Positions 34,948-43,747 of a stretch of 64,000 nucleotides of DNA are shown one piece after another; within the stretch, counting starts at the first letter, position 1, and every line of letters starts with the position of its first letter. This DNA is from Duganella rivi (GTDB lineage: Bacteria > Pseudomonadota > Gammaproteobacteria > Burkholderiales > Burkholderiaceae_D). Position numbers and translations under genes: made by a program. The stretch spans positions 455,029 to 519,028 of the forward strand of contig NZ_WWCK01000006.1 in assembly GCF_009857435.1 (NCBI RefSeq), read 5' to 3'. The notes below the pieces were generated by a model. The model searched no databases and was not told the origin of the DNA. It saw only the letters and a program-made list of their open reading frames with translations.

Positions 34948-35045
34948 CAACTCCGGGGTCAGGTCCCCCATTTCTACACGAGCTCGACCATAACTTCGAT
35001 TATGGTCGAGCTCGTGTAGAAATGGGGGACCTGACCCCGGAGTTG
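34948..35045. repeat. 46-bp perfect inverted repeat between parB and atpI (element C)
   Basis: Arms 34948-34993 and 35000-35045 are exact reverse complements over 46 bases with loop CTTCGA. Each arm contains CCGGGGTCAGGTCCCCCA, related to the GGGGTCAG/CTGACCCC core of elements A and B. It begins two bases beyond the parB stop, so a parB transcript would end in a very stable hairpin; there is no T run. Confidence 0.9.
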
Positions 35046-35047
35046 TT

Positions 35048-35917
35048 TTATGCACGCAGGCGGGCGAGGACGCCGTCGAGGATGTCGAGGTCGGCAAAGT
35101 CGATGATCATTTGACCACGGCCCTTCGGCCCCATCTTGAACACCACTGGCGTGGCCAGGGTGTCGGACAGTTCTTCTTCCAGCCGGACGATATCGCCCGA
35201 CTTTTCCTTGACCCGCGCTTCCTTCGGCGAGGACTTCAGTTCTTCCACGGTTTTGGCGACCAGCTTCTCGGTCTCGCGTACCGATAGTCTTTTAGCAACC
35301 ACCATGTTGGCGAGGTTGATCTGGGTCGCGGCGTCGACCGCCAGCAGCGCGCGGGCGTGGCCCATGTCGATATCGCCGGCCATCAGCATGGTTTGCACCG
35401 GCGCCGCCAAGTTCATCAGGCGCAGCAGGTTGGACACGGCGCTGCGCGAACGGCCGACCGCGTTGGCGGCTTGCTCGTGGGTGAAGCTGAAATCGGTGAT
35501 CAGGCGATGGATGCCCTGCGCCTCTTCCAGCGGATTCAGATCCTCGCGCTGCATGTTCTCGATCAGCGCCATGGCGGCGGCGGCTTGATCGTCTACGTCG
35601 CGCACCAAAACCGGGAGCACTTCCAGGCCAGCCAGTTGCGCAGCGCGGAAACGGCGCTCACCGGCGATGATCTCGTATTTGTCCTTGCCGATCGGGCGCA
35701 CCAGGATAGGCTGCATGATGCCCTGGGTTTTGATCGATGCGGCCAGCTCTTGCAGGCCGCCCTCGTCCATGCGGGTACGCGGCTGGTATTTACCGGCTTG
35801 CATCTGGGTGACGTTCAGTTCCGACGGCGTGTTGGCGTCCGCAGTGTTGAGGTCGCCGTCGCCACCAAGCAGCGCGTCGAGGCCGCGACCCAGGCCTTTG
35901 AGTTTTTTAGTTGCCAT
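35048..35917 (-). CDS. parB: Chromosome partitioning protein ParB
   Basis: 289 residues. The N-terminal ParB/Srx-type CTPase domain (about 30-125) has PRTRMDEGGLQELAASI and the GERRFRAAQLAGL box. The HTH (about 140-165, THEQAANAVGRSRSAVSNLLR) binds parS. The C-terminal dimerisation domain ends at IIDFADLDILDGVLARL. Cognate sites are at 39491 and 39541. Co-transcribed with parA (19-bp gap). Confidence 0.95.
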   Translation of the reverse strand: MATKKLKGLGRGLDALLGGDGDLNTADANTPSELNVTQMQAGKYQPRTRMDEGGLQELAASIKTQGIMQPILVRPIGKDKYEIIAGERRFRAAQLAGLEVLPVLVRDVDDQAAAAMALIENMQREDLNPLEEAQGIHRLITDFSFTHEQAANAVGRSRSAVSNLLRLMNLAAPVQTMLMAGDIDMGHARALLAVDAATQINLANMVVAKRLSVRETEKLVAKTVEELKSSPKEARVKEKSGDIVRLEEELSDTLATPVVFKMGPKGRGQMIIDFADLDILDGVLARLRA

Positions 35918-35936
35918 GTATGTGCCTACCTATGCC

Positions 35937-36707
35937 TTACATTTTCTTGATGCGCTTGACCATCTCGGCGCCGAAGGCGATGTACGCCTGCGCGCCCTTG
36001 GAGGTCGGATCGAAGGTGACGCCCGGTACGCCGTACGACGGCGCTTCCGCCAGGCGCACGTTGCGCGGGATGATGGTCTTGAATACCTTGTCGCCGAAGT
36101 GCTGCTCCAGCTGGGCCGATACTTGCTGCGACAGCGTCATGCGCGGATCGAACATCACGCGCAGCAAGCCGATGATCTTCAAGTCCGGGTTCAGGTTAGC
36201 GTGTACCTTCTTGATGGTGTTGACCAGGTCCGACAAACCTTCCAGCGCGTAGTACTCGCACTGCATTGGAATGATCACGCCGTGCGCAGCGCACAGGCCG
36301 TTCAGGGTCAGCATCGACAGCGCCGGCGGGCAGTCGATCAAAATGAAATCGTACTCTTTATCCACCAGCGCCAGCGCTTCCTTCAGGCGGCGCTCACGGT
36401 TGTCCAGTTCTACCATCTCGACTTCTGCGCCGGCCAGTTCGCGGTTCGATGGCAATACGTCGAAGTGGCCAGGCTCGGAACGCTGGCGTGCAGCAGCTAC
36501 GTCTGCCGTGCCCAGCATCACCTCGTAGGTCGATGCTTTCAGTCCTGCCTTGTTGATGCCCGCACCCATGGTGGCATTGCCCTGCGGGTCCAGGTCGACC
36601 AGCAAGACGCGCTGGTCCAGTTTTGCCAAACCGGCGGCGAGGTTAACAGTCGTGGTAGTCTTGCCTACGCCACCCTTTTGATTTGCTACGCAAAAAATTT
36701 TTGCCAT
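35937..36707 (-). CDS. parA: Chromosome partitioning ATPase ParA
   Basis: 256 residues. Deviant Walker A KGGVGKTTTTVNLA with the signature Lys, Walker B FILIDCPPALS. It drives origin segregation together with ParB-parS. No N-terminal HTH, so it is the chromosomal (Soj) type. Downstream of rsmG, with a 111-bp AT-rich repeat region between them. Confidence 0.95.
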   Translation of the reverse strand: MAKIFCVANQKGGVGKTTTTVNLAAGLAKLDQRVLLVDLDPQGNATMGAGINKAGLKASTYEVMLGTADVAAARQRSEPGHFDVLPSNRELAGAEVEMVELDNRERRLKEALALVDKEYDFILIDCPPALSMLTLNGLCAAHGVIIPMQCEYYALEGLSDLVNTIKKVHANLNPDLKIIGLLRVMFDPRMTLSQQVSAQLEQHFGDKVFKTIIPRNVRLAEAPSYGVPGVTFDPTSKGAQAYIAFGAEMVKRIKKM

Positions 36708-36736
36708 GTATTTCTTATGTGTGTTGATGCTTTTGA

Positions 36737-36814
36737 TTTATACGGTATAAACGATATAAACGATTTATATTATCTATACTGTATAAATGATATAAACCAT
36801 TTATACCGTATAAA
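36737..36814. repeat. AT-rich direct and inverted repeats upstream of parA
   Basis: Two 31-base direct copies (36739-36769, 36775-36805) differ at three bases, period 36. They are flanked by dyads TTTATACGGTATAAA (36737-36751) and TTTATACCGTATAAA (36800-36814), which are reverse complements of each other. The region fills the rsmG-parA gap and probably holds the parAB promoter; an operator or iteron-like role is inferred. Confidence 0.85.
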
Positions 36815-36818
36815 CCGT

Positions 36819-37469
36819 TTACTCAGTTTCGGCTTTGATGAAAACCAGATGACGCTCTGCGTCCAGCCCCGGCACTGCCAAAGGCTCTAAATTCTGCACT
36901 TTCCATGGTGCCGGCAGCCGCTCTCGCTCCGCTGCCGGCGCCGTCCCTTTCAAGGCGATGAATTGACCGCCCTCTTGCAGCAGGTGCCCGGACCAGTTAA
37001 CGAAGTCCGATAGGTCTGCGAATGCCCGCGAGGTGATGACGTCGAATTTCGTCTTCACTTCCAGCTCCTGCACCTTCTTCGTGTACACCGTGACGTTGCC
37101 CAGTTCCAGCTCCGCCTTCACCTGGTTGAGGAAGGCGGTCTTCTTGTGCACCGTGTCTATCATCGACACTTTCATGTCCGGGCGGCTAATGGCCAGTACC
37201 ATGCCCGGCAACCCGCCCCCTGCTCCCACGTCCAGCACGTTGGCCGCATCCTTGAATGCGGCCACGGCTGTCAGCGAATCCAGCAAGTGCAGCTTCACCA
37301 TTTCCAATGGATCGCGCACCGAGGTCAGGTTGTACACCGAGTTCCACTTGTTCAGCAGGTGCAGGTAGTCGAGCAATTTTTCTACCTGCGCTTCGCTCAG
37401 CTCCAGCGGCAGCTGTTTGATGCCTTGTTTCAGAACATCCGCTACTACTTCGCGGTTGAATACCTTCAT
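36819..37469 (-). CDS. rsmG: 16S rRNA (guanine527-N7)-methyltransferase
   Basis: 216 residues. AdoMet-binding motif VLDVGAGGGLPGMVLA (about 80-95), FDVITSRAFADLSDFV, and the N-terminal helical region typical of GidB. It methylates G527 of 16S rRNA. ATG 37469 overlaps the mnmG stop by four bases, so the pair is translationally coupled. Confidence 0.95.
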   Translation of the reverse strand: MKVFNREVVADVLKQGIKQLPLELSEAQVEKLLDYLHLLNKWNSVYNLTSVRDPLEMVKLHLLDSLTAVAAFKDAANVLDVGAGGGLPGMVLAISRPDMKVSMIDTVHKKTAFLNQVKAELELGNVTVYTKKVQELEVKTKFDVITSRAFADLSDFVNWSGHLLQEGGQFIALKGTAPAAERERLPAPWKVQNLEPLAVPGLDAERHLVFIKAETE

Positions 37470-39391
37470 GCTGCCTCTTCTTTATTCACGAAACCACCGA
37501 AACCGGCCTTCTTCAAATGCACCAGCAGCAGCGAAATTGCTGCCGGCGTGACGCCCGAGATGCGTGATGCCTGACCCAGGGTTTCCGGGCGCTGCGCGTG
37601 CAGCTTCTGGCGTACCTCCACCGACAGCGCGGTGATGTCGAGGTAGTTGTAGTTCTCCGGCAGTTTCAGGTTTTCGTAGTGCTCGTGACGCTCGACTTCC
37701 TTGGTCTGGCGATCGATATAGCCCGAATATTTGAGCTGGATTTCGATCTGTTCTTTGACCGCTGCATCGCTTTCGCCTGGGCCGGCGAGCTCGCGGCCAT
37801 CCGCGCCTTTCAGCGTCATCAGCTTGTCGTACGCCACGCCCGGACGGCGCAGCAGGTCGGCCAGCGAGTACTCGCGCTCGATGGCTTGGCCGATAACGCG
37901 CTCGGATTCAGCGGCTTCGAGGATGCGCGGGTTCACCCATGTGGAGCGCAAACGCTCCAGTTCCTTGGCCACCGACTCGCGTTTGCGATCGAAGGATGCC
38001 CACTGCGCATCGCCCACCACGCCCAGTTTGCGGCCGATTTCGGTCAGGCGCATATCGGCATTGTCTTCGCGCAGGCTCAGGCGATACTCGGCGCGGCTGG
38101 TGAACATGCGGTATGGCTCCATCACGCCCTGCGTAACGAGGTCGTCCACCATCACGCCCAGATAGGCTTCCGAACGTGCCGGCGTCCAGGCTTCCTTGCC
38201 CTGCGTTTGCAGCGCGGCGTTGACGCCAGCCAGCAAACCTTGGGCTGCCGCTTCTTCGTAACCCGTGGTGCCGTTGATCTGGCCGGCGAAGAACAGGCCG
38301 TTGATGGCCTTGGTTTCCAGCGATGCTTTCAGGCCGCGCGGGTCGAAATAATCGTACTCAATGGCATAGCCCGGGCGCATGATGTGGGCGTTTTCCAGCC
38401 CCTTCATCGAACGCACCAGCTCGATCTGCACGTCAAATGGCAGGCTGGTCGAGATGCCGTTTGGATAGAATTCGTGGGTGGTCAGGCCTTCGGGTTCCAG
38501 GAAAATCTGGTGCGATTCCTTGGACGAGAAGCGATGAATCTTGTCTTCAATCGACGGGCAATAGCGCGGGCCGACGCCTTCGATCACGCCGGTGTACATC
38601 GGGCTGCGGTCCAGGCCACCACGGATAATGTCGTGGGTTTTCTGGTTGGTGTGGGTTACCCAGCATGGCATTTGCTCAGGGTGCATGGACGTATTGCCCA
38701 TCACCGAGAACACTGGCACTGGATCGAGGTCGCCCGGCTGCTCGGTCATTTGCGCGAAGTCGATGCTGCGGCCATCGATGCGCGGCGGCGTGCCGGTCTT
38801 CAGGCGGCCTTGCGGCAGCTTCAATTCTTTCAGGCGGGCCGACAGCGAAACGGCTGGCGGATCACCGGCGCGGCCGCCCGAGTAGTTGTTCAGGCCGACG
38901 TGGATTTTACCGTCGAGGAAAGTACCAGCGGTCAGCACCACGGCTTGCGCGGCAAACTTCAGGCCGATCTGGGTGACGGCGCCGACTACACGGTCGCCCT
39001 CCACCATCAGGTCGTCCACGGCCTGCTGGAACAGCCACAGATTCGGCTGGTTTTCCAGACGCGAACGGATCGCGGCCTTGTATAGAATACGGTCGGCTTG
39101 GGCGCGGGTAGCGCGCACGGCAGGGCCTTTGGAGGAATTCAGGATGCGGAACTGGATGCCCGATTCATCGGTGGCGATCGCCATGGCGCCGCCCAGCGCA
39201 TCGACTTCTTTGACCAAATGGCCTTTGCCGATACCGCCGATGGATGGATTGCACGACATCTGGCCTAGCGTCTCAATGTTGTGGGTGAGCAGCAGCGTCT
39301 TCTGTCCCATACGGGCAGAAGCAAGGGCGGCCTCAGTACCGGCGTGTCCACCGCCGACAACGATGACGTCGAAATTCGTAGGAAATAACAT
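37466..39391 (-). CDS. mnmG: tRNA uridine-5-carboxymethylaminomethyl modification enzyme MnmG
   Basis: 641-residue FAD protein that with MnmE modifies wobble U34. FAD motif VVGGGHAGTEAALASARMG (about 11-29), family signatures NPSIGGIGKGHLVKEVDALGG and GYEEAAAQGLLAGVNAA, and a C-terminal helical domain. A TATAAT at 39427-39432 lies 36 bases upstream of ATG 39391. First gene of the mnmG-rsmG pair ahead of parAB. Confidence 0.96.
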   Translation of the reverse strand: MLFPTNFDVIVVGGGHAGTEAALASARMGQKTLLLTHNIETLGQMSCNPSIGGIGKGHLVKEVDALGGAMAIATDESGIQFRILNSSKGPAVRATRAQADRILYKAAIRSRLENQPNLWLFQQAVDDLMVEGDRVVGAVTQIGLKFAAQAVVLTAGTFLDGKIHVGLNNYSGGRAGDPPAVSLSARLKELKLPQGRLKTGTPPRIDGRSIDFAQMTEQPGDLDPVPVFSVMGNTSMHPEQMPCWVTHTNQKTHDIIRGGLDRSPMYTGVIEGVGPRYCPSIEDKIHRFSSKESHQIFLEPEGLTTHEFYPNGISTSLPFDVQIELVRSMKGLENAHIMRPGYAIEYDYFDPRGLKASLETKAINGLFFAGQINGTTGYEEAAAQGLLAGVNAALQTQGKEAWTPARSEAYLGVMVDDLVTQGVMEPYRMFTSRAEYRLSLREDNADMRLTEIGRKLGVVGDAQWASFDRKRESVAKELERLRSTWVNPRILEAAESERVIGQAIEREYSLADLLRRPGVAYDKLMTLKGADGRELAGPGESDAAVKEQIEIQLKYSGYIDRQTKEVERHEHYENLKLPENYNYLDITALSVEVRQKLHAQRPETLGQASRISGVTPAAISLLLVHLKKAGFGGFVNKEEAA

Positions 39392-39426
39392 GGTGGAAAA
39401 GTTTAAAGCGAAGGGATCAAGTACAG

Positions 39427-39432
39427 ATTATA
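39427..39432 (-). promoter_or_regulatory. -10 box of mnmG
   Basis: Perfect TATAAT on the minus strand; no good -35 hexamer at 16-18 bases. The leader would be about 30 bases. Confidence 0.4.
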
Positions 39433-39490
39433 GAGTTTTTTTGATGCTGCGACTTTTTTAGGCAAAAATATAGTTGTCGTTGTGGCGTAG

Positions 39491-39506
39491 TGTTCCACGT
39501 GAAACA
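39491..39506. promoter_or_regulatory. parS site 1
   Basis: TGTTCCACGTGAAACA, an exact match to the bacterial parS consensus TGTTNCACGTGAAACA. It lies 99 bases upstream of mnmG and about 2.8 kb from parA. It is bound by ParB as a clamp-loading site. Confidence 0.93.
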
Positions 39507-39509
39507 ATA

Positions 39510-39531
39510 AAAAAAGGACACCGAAGTGTCC
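39510..39531 (-). terminator. Rho-independent terminator of the TSUP gene, between parS sites
   Basis: On the minus strand GGACAC, loop TTCG, GTGTCC (39531 to 39516), followed by a T run. A UUCG-capped stem of six pairs with a U tract is a strong terminator. Confidence 0.88.
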
Positions 39532-39540
39532 CTTTACCAA

Positions 39541-39556
39541 TGTTCCACGTGAAACA
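39541..39556. promoter_or_regulatory. parS site 2
   Basis: A second exact TGTTCCACGTGAAACA in the same orientation, exactly 50 bases after site 1 and directly abutting the stop codon of the TSUP permease gene. Confidence 0.93.
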
Positions 39557-40321
39557 TCACCATCGCAACCACGCGTCGTGGCCTGTCTTAACAATAAGTA
39601 CAGACACGACCACCAGGAACAGCTTACGCACAAAGCCGCTGCCGTGCTTCATCGCCATGCGCGAGCCGATCAAGGAGCCGGCGATTTGGCAAACGGCCAT
39701 GGTCAGGCCAAGTTGCCAGATCAGGTGGCCGCTGTAGCCGAACCACACCAGCGCCGCAAAGTTGCACGCCACGTTGACGATCTTGGCCACAGCTGATGCA
39801 CCGAGGAAGTCAAAGCCAAAGATGCGCACGAACAGGAATACCAGAAAGCTACCGGTACCGGGGCCGAAGAAGCCGTCGTAAAAACCGATGCCTGCGCCGG
39901 TCAGCAGCGCCAGCGTCTGCTCCTTGGCGCCCGAGTGGATCGGTGCGTGGACGCTACCGAAGTCCTTCTTGGCGAAGGTATAGATCGCCACCGCCAGCAA
40001 CACCACCGGCAGCGCGATACGCATGAAGTCGGCCGAAACCTTGGTCACCGTGTAAGCACCGAGGAAGGCGAACAGCAGCGCCGCCAGTGCGGCGGGCGTC
40101 GCCACCGTCCAGGCAATCGCCACCCTGCGCGCGTAGCTGACCGCCGCCACACTGGTGCCAAAGATGCTGGCCAGCTTGTTGGTGCCGATCAGCGTGGCCG
40201 GCGCCATGTTGGGAAAGACCGTGAACATGGTCGGTAGCTGGATCAGCCCTCCTCCGCCCACCACCGCATCGACCAAACCTGCGCCGAACGCGGCCGCACC
40301 TAACACCCAAAAGTCCACCAT
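39557..40321 (-). CDS. TSUP (TauE/SafE, DUF81) family permease
   Basis: 254 residues with seven to eight membrane helices. N-terminal AGLVDAVVGGGGLIQLPTM and central GAGIGFYDGFFGPGTGSFLVFLF are the two repeat signatures of TauE/SafE proteins, which export sulfite, organosulfonates or other anions. The substrate is unknown. ATG 40321 (MVDFWVLG) preferred over an upstream start at 40345, as the family begins with this helix. Confidence 0.87.
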   Translation of the reverse strand: MVDFWVLGAAAFGAGLVDAVVGGGGLIQLPTMFTVFPNMAPATLIGTNKLASIFGTSVAAVSYARRVAIAWTVATPAALAALLFAFLGAYTVTKVSADFMRIALPVVLLAVAIYTFAKKDFGSVHAPIHSGAKEQTLALLTGAGIGFYDGFFGPGTGSFLVFLFVRIFGFDFLGASAVAKIVNVACNFAALVWFGYSGHLIWQLGLTMAVCQIAGSLIGSRMAMKHGSGFVRKLFLVVVSVLIVKTGHDAWLRW

Positions 40322-40444
40322 GATTCCGTCTTTCTCAGCTTGCAAAGGCTCTATTGTACGGAAGAAATCTGCGGCGGCTGATGCCGATCCGGTATGGCTT
40401 GGGGTAAGCTAGGCGTTGAAATCAACCACTGAACGGATGCCGTC

Positions 40445-41602
40445 ATGAACGATTTTGCTTTCAGTACCGTAGCCCACGTCGTCTCCGAAACGGGCGCGGC
40501 GGGGCGCTTGGGCCAGCACATTCAATCACGCTTTCCGAACGTCCGGCGCGCCTTGCTGGTCACCGATCCGGGCTTCCTGAAGACCGGGCTGGTGGATGCA
40601 CCGGCGGCCAGCTTGCGGTCGGCGGGACTGGCTGTGGAAATCTATTCACAGGTGGTGGCCGATCCGCCGGAGGTGGTGGTGCTGGAGGCGGTGGGCGCGG
40701 CTCGGGCGTTCCGGGCCGATATCGTGATCGGGCTCGGCGGCGGTAGTTCGATGGATGTGGCCAAGCTGATTGCCGTGCTGGCGGATAGCGACCAGCCGAT
40801 CAGCGGCATTTACGGCATCGGCAATGTGAAGGGTGCGCGGCTGCCTCTGGTGCAGATTCCGACCACGGCCGGCACCGGTTCAGAGGTGACCAACATCGCC
40901 ATCGTGACGACTGGTGCTACCACGAAGATGGGCGTCGTGGCGCCGCAACTCTATGCCGATTTGGTATTGCTGGATGCGGAGCTGACCATCGGCTTGCCGC
41001 CAGCCGTGACAGCGGCCACCGGGATTGATGCGATGGTGCATGCGATTGAGGCCTACACCAGCAAGCATAAAAAGAATCCGCTGTCCGATATCCTGGCGCG
41101 CAAGGCGCTGGGCTTGTTGTCGGCGAATCTGATTACGGTGTGTGAGAATGGCCGGGATCTGGCGGCGAGGCAGGCCATGCTGTTGGGTGCGATGCTGGCC
41201 GGGCAGGCGTTTTCCAACGCGCCGGTGGCGGCGGTGCATGCGCTGGCGTATCCGATCGGCGGGATATTTCACGTGCCACATGGGCTGTCGAATTCGCTGG
41301 TGCTGCCGCATGTGTTGCGCTTCAATGCGCCGGAGGCGGCGGGATTGTATGCCGAGTTGGCGGAGATCGTAGTGCCGGCAGCGACAGGCAGCGCCGAGGC
41401 GAGGGCGGAGGCGCTGGCTGTTGCCATGCAGCAAATCGCTACGGTGACGGGGATAGAGAGGACGTTGCAGCAGGTGGGCATCGTGGAAGCGGATCTGGAT
41501 CGGCTGGCGGATGACGCCATGCTCCAGACCCGCTTACTCGGCAACAACCCGCGCCTCGTGACCCGGGAAGATGCTCGTGCGATCTATGCGGCTGCGCTTT
41601 AA
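40445..41602 (+). CDS. Iron-containing alcohol dehydrogenase
   Basis: 385-residue group III ADH. NAD-binding GLGGGSSMDVAKL (about 98-110), PTTAGTGSEVT, and metal-binding Asp/His from AATGIDAMVHAIEAYTS and PIGGIFHVPHGLSNSLVLPHVLRFN. It interconverts alcohols and aldehydes; the substrate is unknown. Possibly 4-hydroxybutyrate-type given nearby PHB genes, but this is only a guess. Ends at palindrome B. Confidence 0.88.
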   Translation: MNDFAFSTVAHVVSETGAAGRLGQHIQSRFPNVRRALLVTDPGFLKTGLVDAPAASLRSAGLAVEIYSQVVADPPEVVVLEAVGAARAFRADIVIGLGGGSSMDVAKLIAVLADSDQPISGIYGIGNVKGARLPLVQIPTTAGTGSEVTNIAIVTTGATTKMGVVAPQLYADLVLLDAELTIGLPPAVTAATGIDAMVHAIEAYTSKHKKNPLSDILARKALGLLSANLITVCENGRDLAARQAMLLGAMLAGQAFSNAPVAAVHALAYPIGGIFHVPHGLSNSLVLPHVLRFNAPEAAGLYAELAEIVVPAATGSAEARAEALAVAMQQIATVTGIERTLQQVGIVEADLDRLADDAMLQTRLLGNNPRLVTREDARAIYAAAL

Positions 41603-41627
41603 TTTGTACCCCGCACTGCGCTCAGCA

Positions 41628-41657
41628 GGGGTCTGACCCCGTACGGGGTCAGACCCC
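41628..41657. repeat. 30-bp perfect palindrome at a convergent gene end (element B)
   Basis: Each half reads GGGGTCTGACCCCGT, meeting at the central GTAC; all 30 bases self-complement. Compared with element A the inner AGA/TCT is swapped yet pairing is kept. GTACCCCG lies 14 bases to the left, as at A. Between the alcohol dehydrogenase (plus) and the 3HB-oligomer hydrolase (minus). Confidence 0.85.
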
Positions 41658-41682
41658 GACTTGCCGGGTTCGGCTGCACCGC

Positions 41683-43740
41683 TCAATCAGGCACTGTAAT
41701 CGTGGTACCACTGAGGGTAATGACGTTCGCCGCCGTTGGGCTTGTGGCGAACGCGGGTAAATTAGCGCTGGTGACGAGCGTGGTGTTATCGGCCCGCGTT
41801 ACTGTCCTCACTACCTGCGACGGCGGCAGCGCGGTCGAGCTGCGCAGGTTGGCCAGCATCGCATCCAGCGCCCGGAACAGGTAGACGTGCAGCGGCACGA
41901 TGCTCCCCGGCAGCGCGTTGCTGAATGAATCGAAGTGGTTGGCATTGGTCACCTCGATGTAGCGCAGCTTGCTCGCACTGCCCTCCACCGCCGCATTCAA
42001 TCCCACGTATGCACGCGAAGCAAAGTTCACCGGGATCAAGGTATCGCTGCGGCCATGCACGATGATGGCCGGCTTGCCCTTTAAATTCCCCGTCGCCGCC
42101 ACCTCCGCCATTCCCGCTTTCACCCGCGCACTTTGCGCCGCCAGCGTGCCCGTCAACGCAAAACCGGTCACGGTATCCACGCCGGTCGCCAACGAGCGCA
42201 AGCACAGGAATCCGTCCAGCGACTGATCCGCTACGCCGCTGCTGGCCGACACGCCAACGTTGTACGCCTTGGCGCCACCGACCGAATCCTCATACACCAC
42301 GCTGCCGATAATCCCGTTCTGCGTGGCAAAGCTGGACGCCTTCTGCGCCGCTGTGAACGCCAGCGGCACGCCAGTCGCATCGGTCTGCGCAAACGTGAAA
42401 CCGCACACTTTGTCGGTCACGGAGAATTTGCCGTAAGCGTAGGCATAGGTCACGGCAACCAGAATATTCGTGCCCGCATGCGCGCCTTGCAATACGTCCG
42501 AATCCGCCAGCCAGCCGTAGGCTTTCAATTTGGCCTTGGCGTCCGCCTGCTGCGCCGCCAGATCGCCGCCGCTCAGCAAGCCCTTGGCGACCAGCGCCGT
42601 GCAGCGCCCGGGCGTGGCCGCCGTCGCCGCGATGCACGGCTGGTACAGCGCCGCGTAGGTCGAGTAATCGAACAGCGCCTTGCCCTGCCCGCTTGCCGTC
42701 ACTGCGCCCTGCTTCACCGTGTAGCCAGTCGCGAGCTTCGGCTGGATCTGCGGCTCGCTCGCCGCCACGCCGGAGATCAGCCCCTTGCTATCCTGCTCGG
42801 CCGCCAGCAAGGCCGAACCGGCGCCGTTGGAAATGCTGGACGCTATCGTGATGGTGTTCTTGGGCGTCAGCGCGACGACGTGGCTCTTGTTGTCCTTGGC
42901 CAGGGTGCCGTACTTTTCGTTCAGCACGTAGAAGGCAAACTCGACCGCTTGCAAGGTCATCTTGCCCCAGTCCTTCTCCGGGTTCTGCTGCGAGTGCGCG
43001 TGCTTGAACGCGATGCGGCCCGGATACGCCGCCGCAAACGCAGAGCGCTCGGCATCCGTCAGCACCGGCGTGAAGACGCTGCTCTTGCCGGCCGCCGCGC
43101 GCGACGAACGCAAGCCGCTTTGCAAGTTCACGCTGTCATCATCGAACGCGTACAGCCCGGTGCCGCTGCCCTTGTCGGCATACGCCACCGCGCAATTGTT
43201 TTTCAAGCCCCACTCGCCGGCGCTGCCGATGGCGCCGTAAATCCCGCGCGATCCGCTGGAGGTGCCAGTAACGATGCACGGATTTTTCACGTCGAACCCG
43301 GCCGGCACTTGCACCATCAAGGTCACGTTCTGGTTGCCGCTGCCATCGTCGGCGTAGGCGATGTGCTCGCTACCGGCGATCTTGCCCTCGCCTGCTCCCG
43401 CCACGCCCTTGGCGTCCACATTGGGCCCATACAGCGTGCCGTAGCCGCTGTTGGCGGAGATATCCAGCACCGCGCGGTAGTTGCCGTGGATGGCGTTACG
43501 GCGCAGTTCTGCGGCAGTGGGATTGGCGGGATCGGCAAAGGCCGGGGCGGCGGCCGCCAGTCCGGTCTTGCCCAGGCCGGCGGTCAGCAAATCATCGCTG
43601 GCGCCGTCATAAGATTTACTGCTGATGTCGCCGAGGAAGCTCGGCTTGAGATTCAAGTCTTCGCGTTCGTCGTGCTCGTTCGAGCCGCAGGCGGCGATTG
43701 CGATGCTGGCCAGCGCCAGCACAACGGTTTTAATTTGCAT
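41683..43740 (-). CDS. D-(-)-3-hydroxybutyrate oligomer hydrolase family protein
   Basis: 685 residues. The N-terminal lipoprotein signal (MQIKTVVLALASIAIAAC, lipobox IAAC) suggests attachment to a membrane. The 3HBOH domain has the serine motif TIASSISNGAGSALLAAEQD, an early GTSSGSRGIYGAIG, and PAIIVHGRSDTLIP with the Asp. It cleaves 3HB dimers and oligomers to monomers. Start ATG 43740 follows GAGGAAC; a longer frame to 43818 overlaps livM. Lies seven bases from the livM stop, so read-through from the liv operon is possible. Confidence 0.85.
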   Translation of the reverse strand: MQIKTVVLALASIAIAACGSNEHDEREDLNLKPSFLGDISSKSYDGASDDLLTAGLGKTGLAAAAPAFADPANPTAAELRRNAIHGNYRAVLDISANSGYGTLYGPNVDAKGVAGAGEGKIAGSEHIAYADDGSGNQNVTLMVQVPAGFDVKNPCIVTGTSSGSRGIYGAIGSAGEWGLKNNCAVAYADKGSGTGLYAFDDDSVNLQSGLRSSRAAAGKSSVFTPVLTDAERSAFAAAYPGRIAFKHAHSQQNPEKDWGKMTLQAVEFAFYVLNEKYGTLAKDNKSHVVALTPKNTITIASSISNGAGSALLAAEQDSKGLISGVAASEPQIQPKLATGYTVKQGAVTASGQGKALFDYSTYAALYQPCIAATAATPGRCTALVAKGLLSGGDLAAQQADAKAKLKAYGWLADSDVLQGAHAGTNILVAVTYAYAYGKFSVTDKVCGFTFAQTDATGVPLAFTAAQKASSFATQNGIIGSVVYEDSVGGAKAYNVGVSASSGVADQSLDGFLCLRSLATGVDTVTGFALTGTLAAQSARVKAGMAEVAATGNLKGKPAIIVHGRSDTLIPVNFASRAYVGLNAAVEGSASKLRYIEVTNANHFDSFSNALPGSIVPLHVYLFRALDAMLANLRSSTALPPSQVVRTVTRADNTTLVTSANLPAFATSPTAANVITLSGTTITVPD

Positions 43741-43747
43741 AAGTTCC

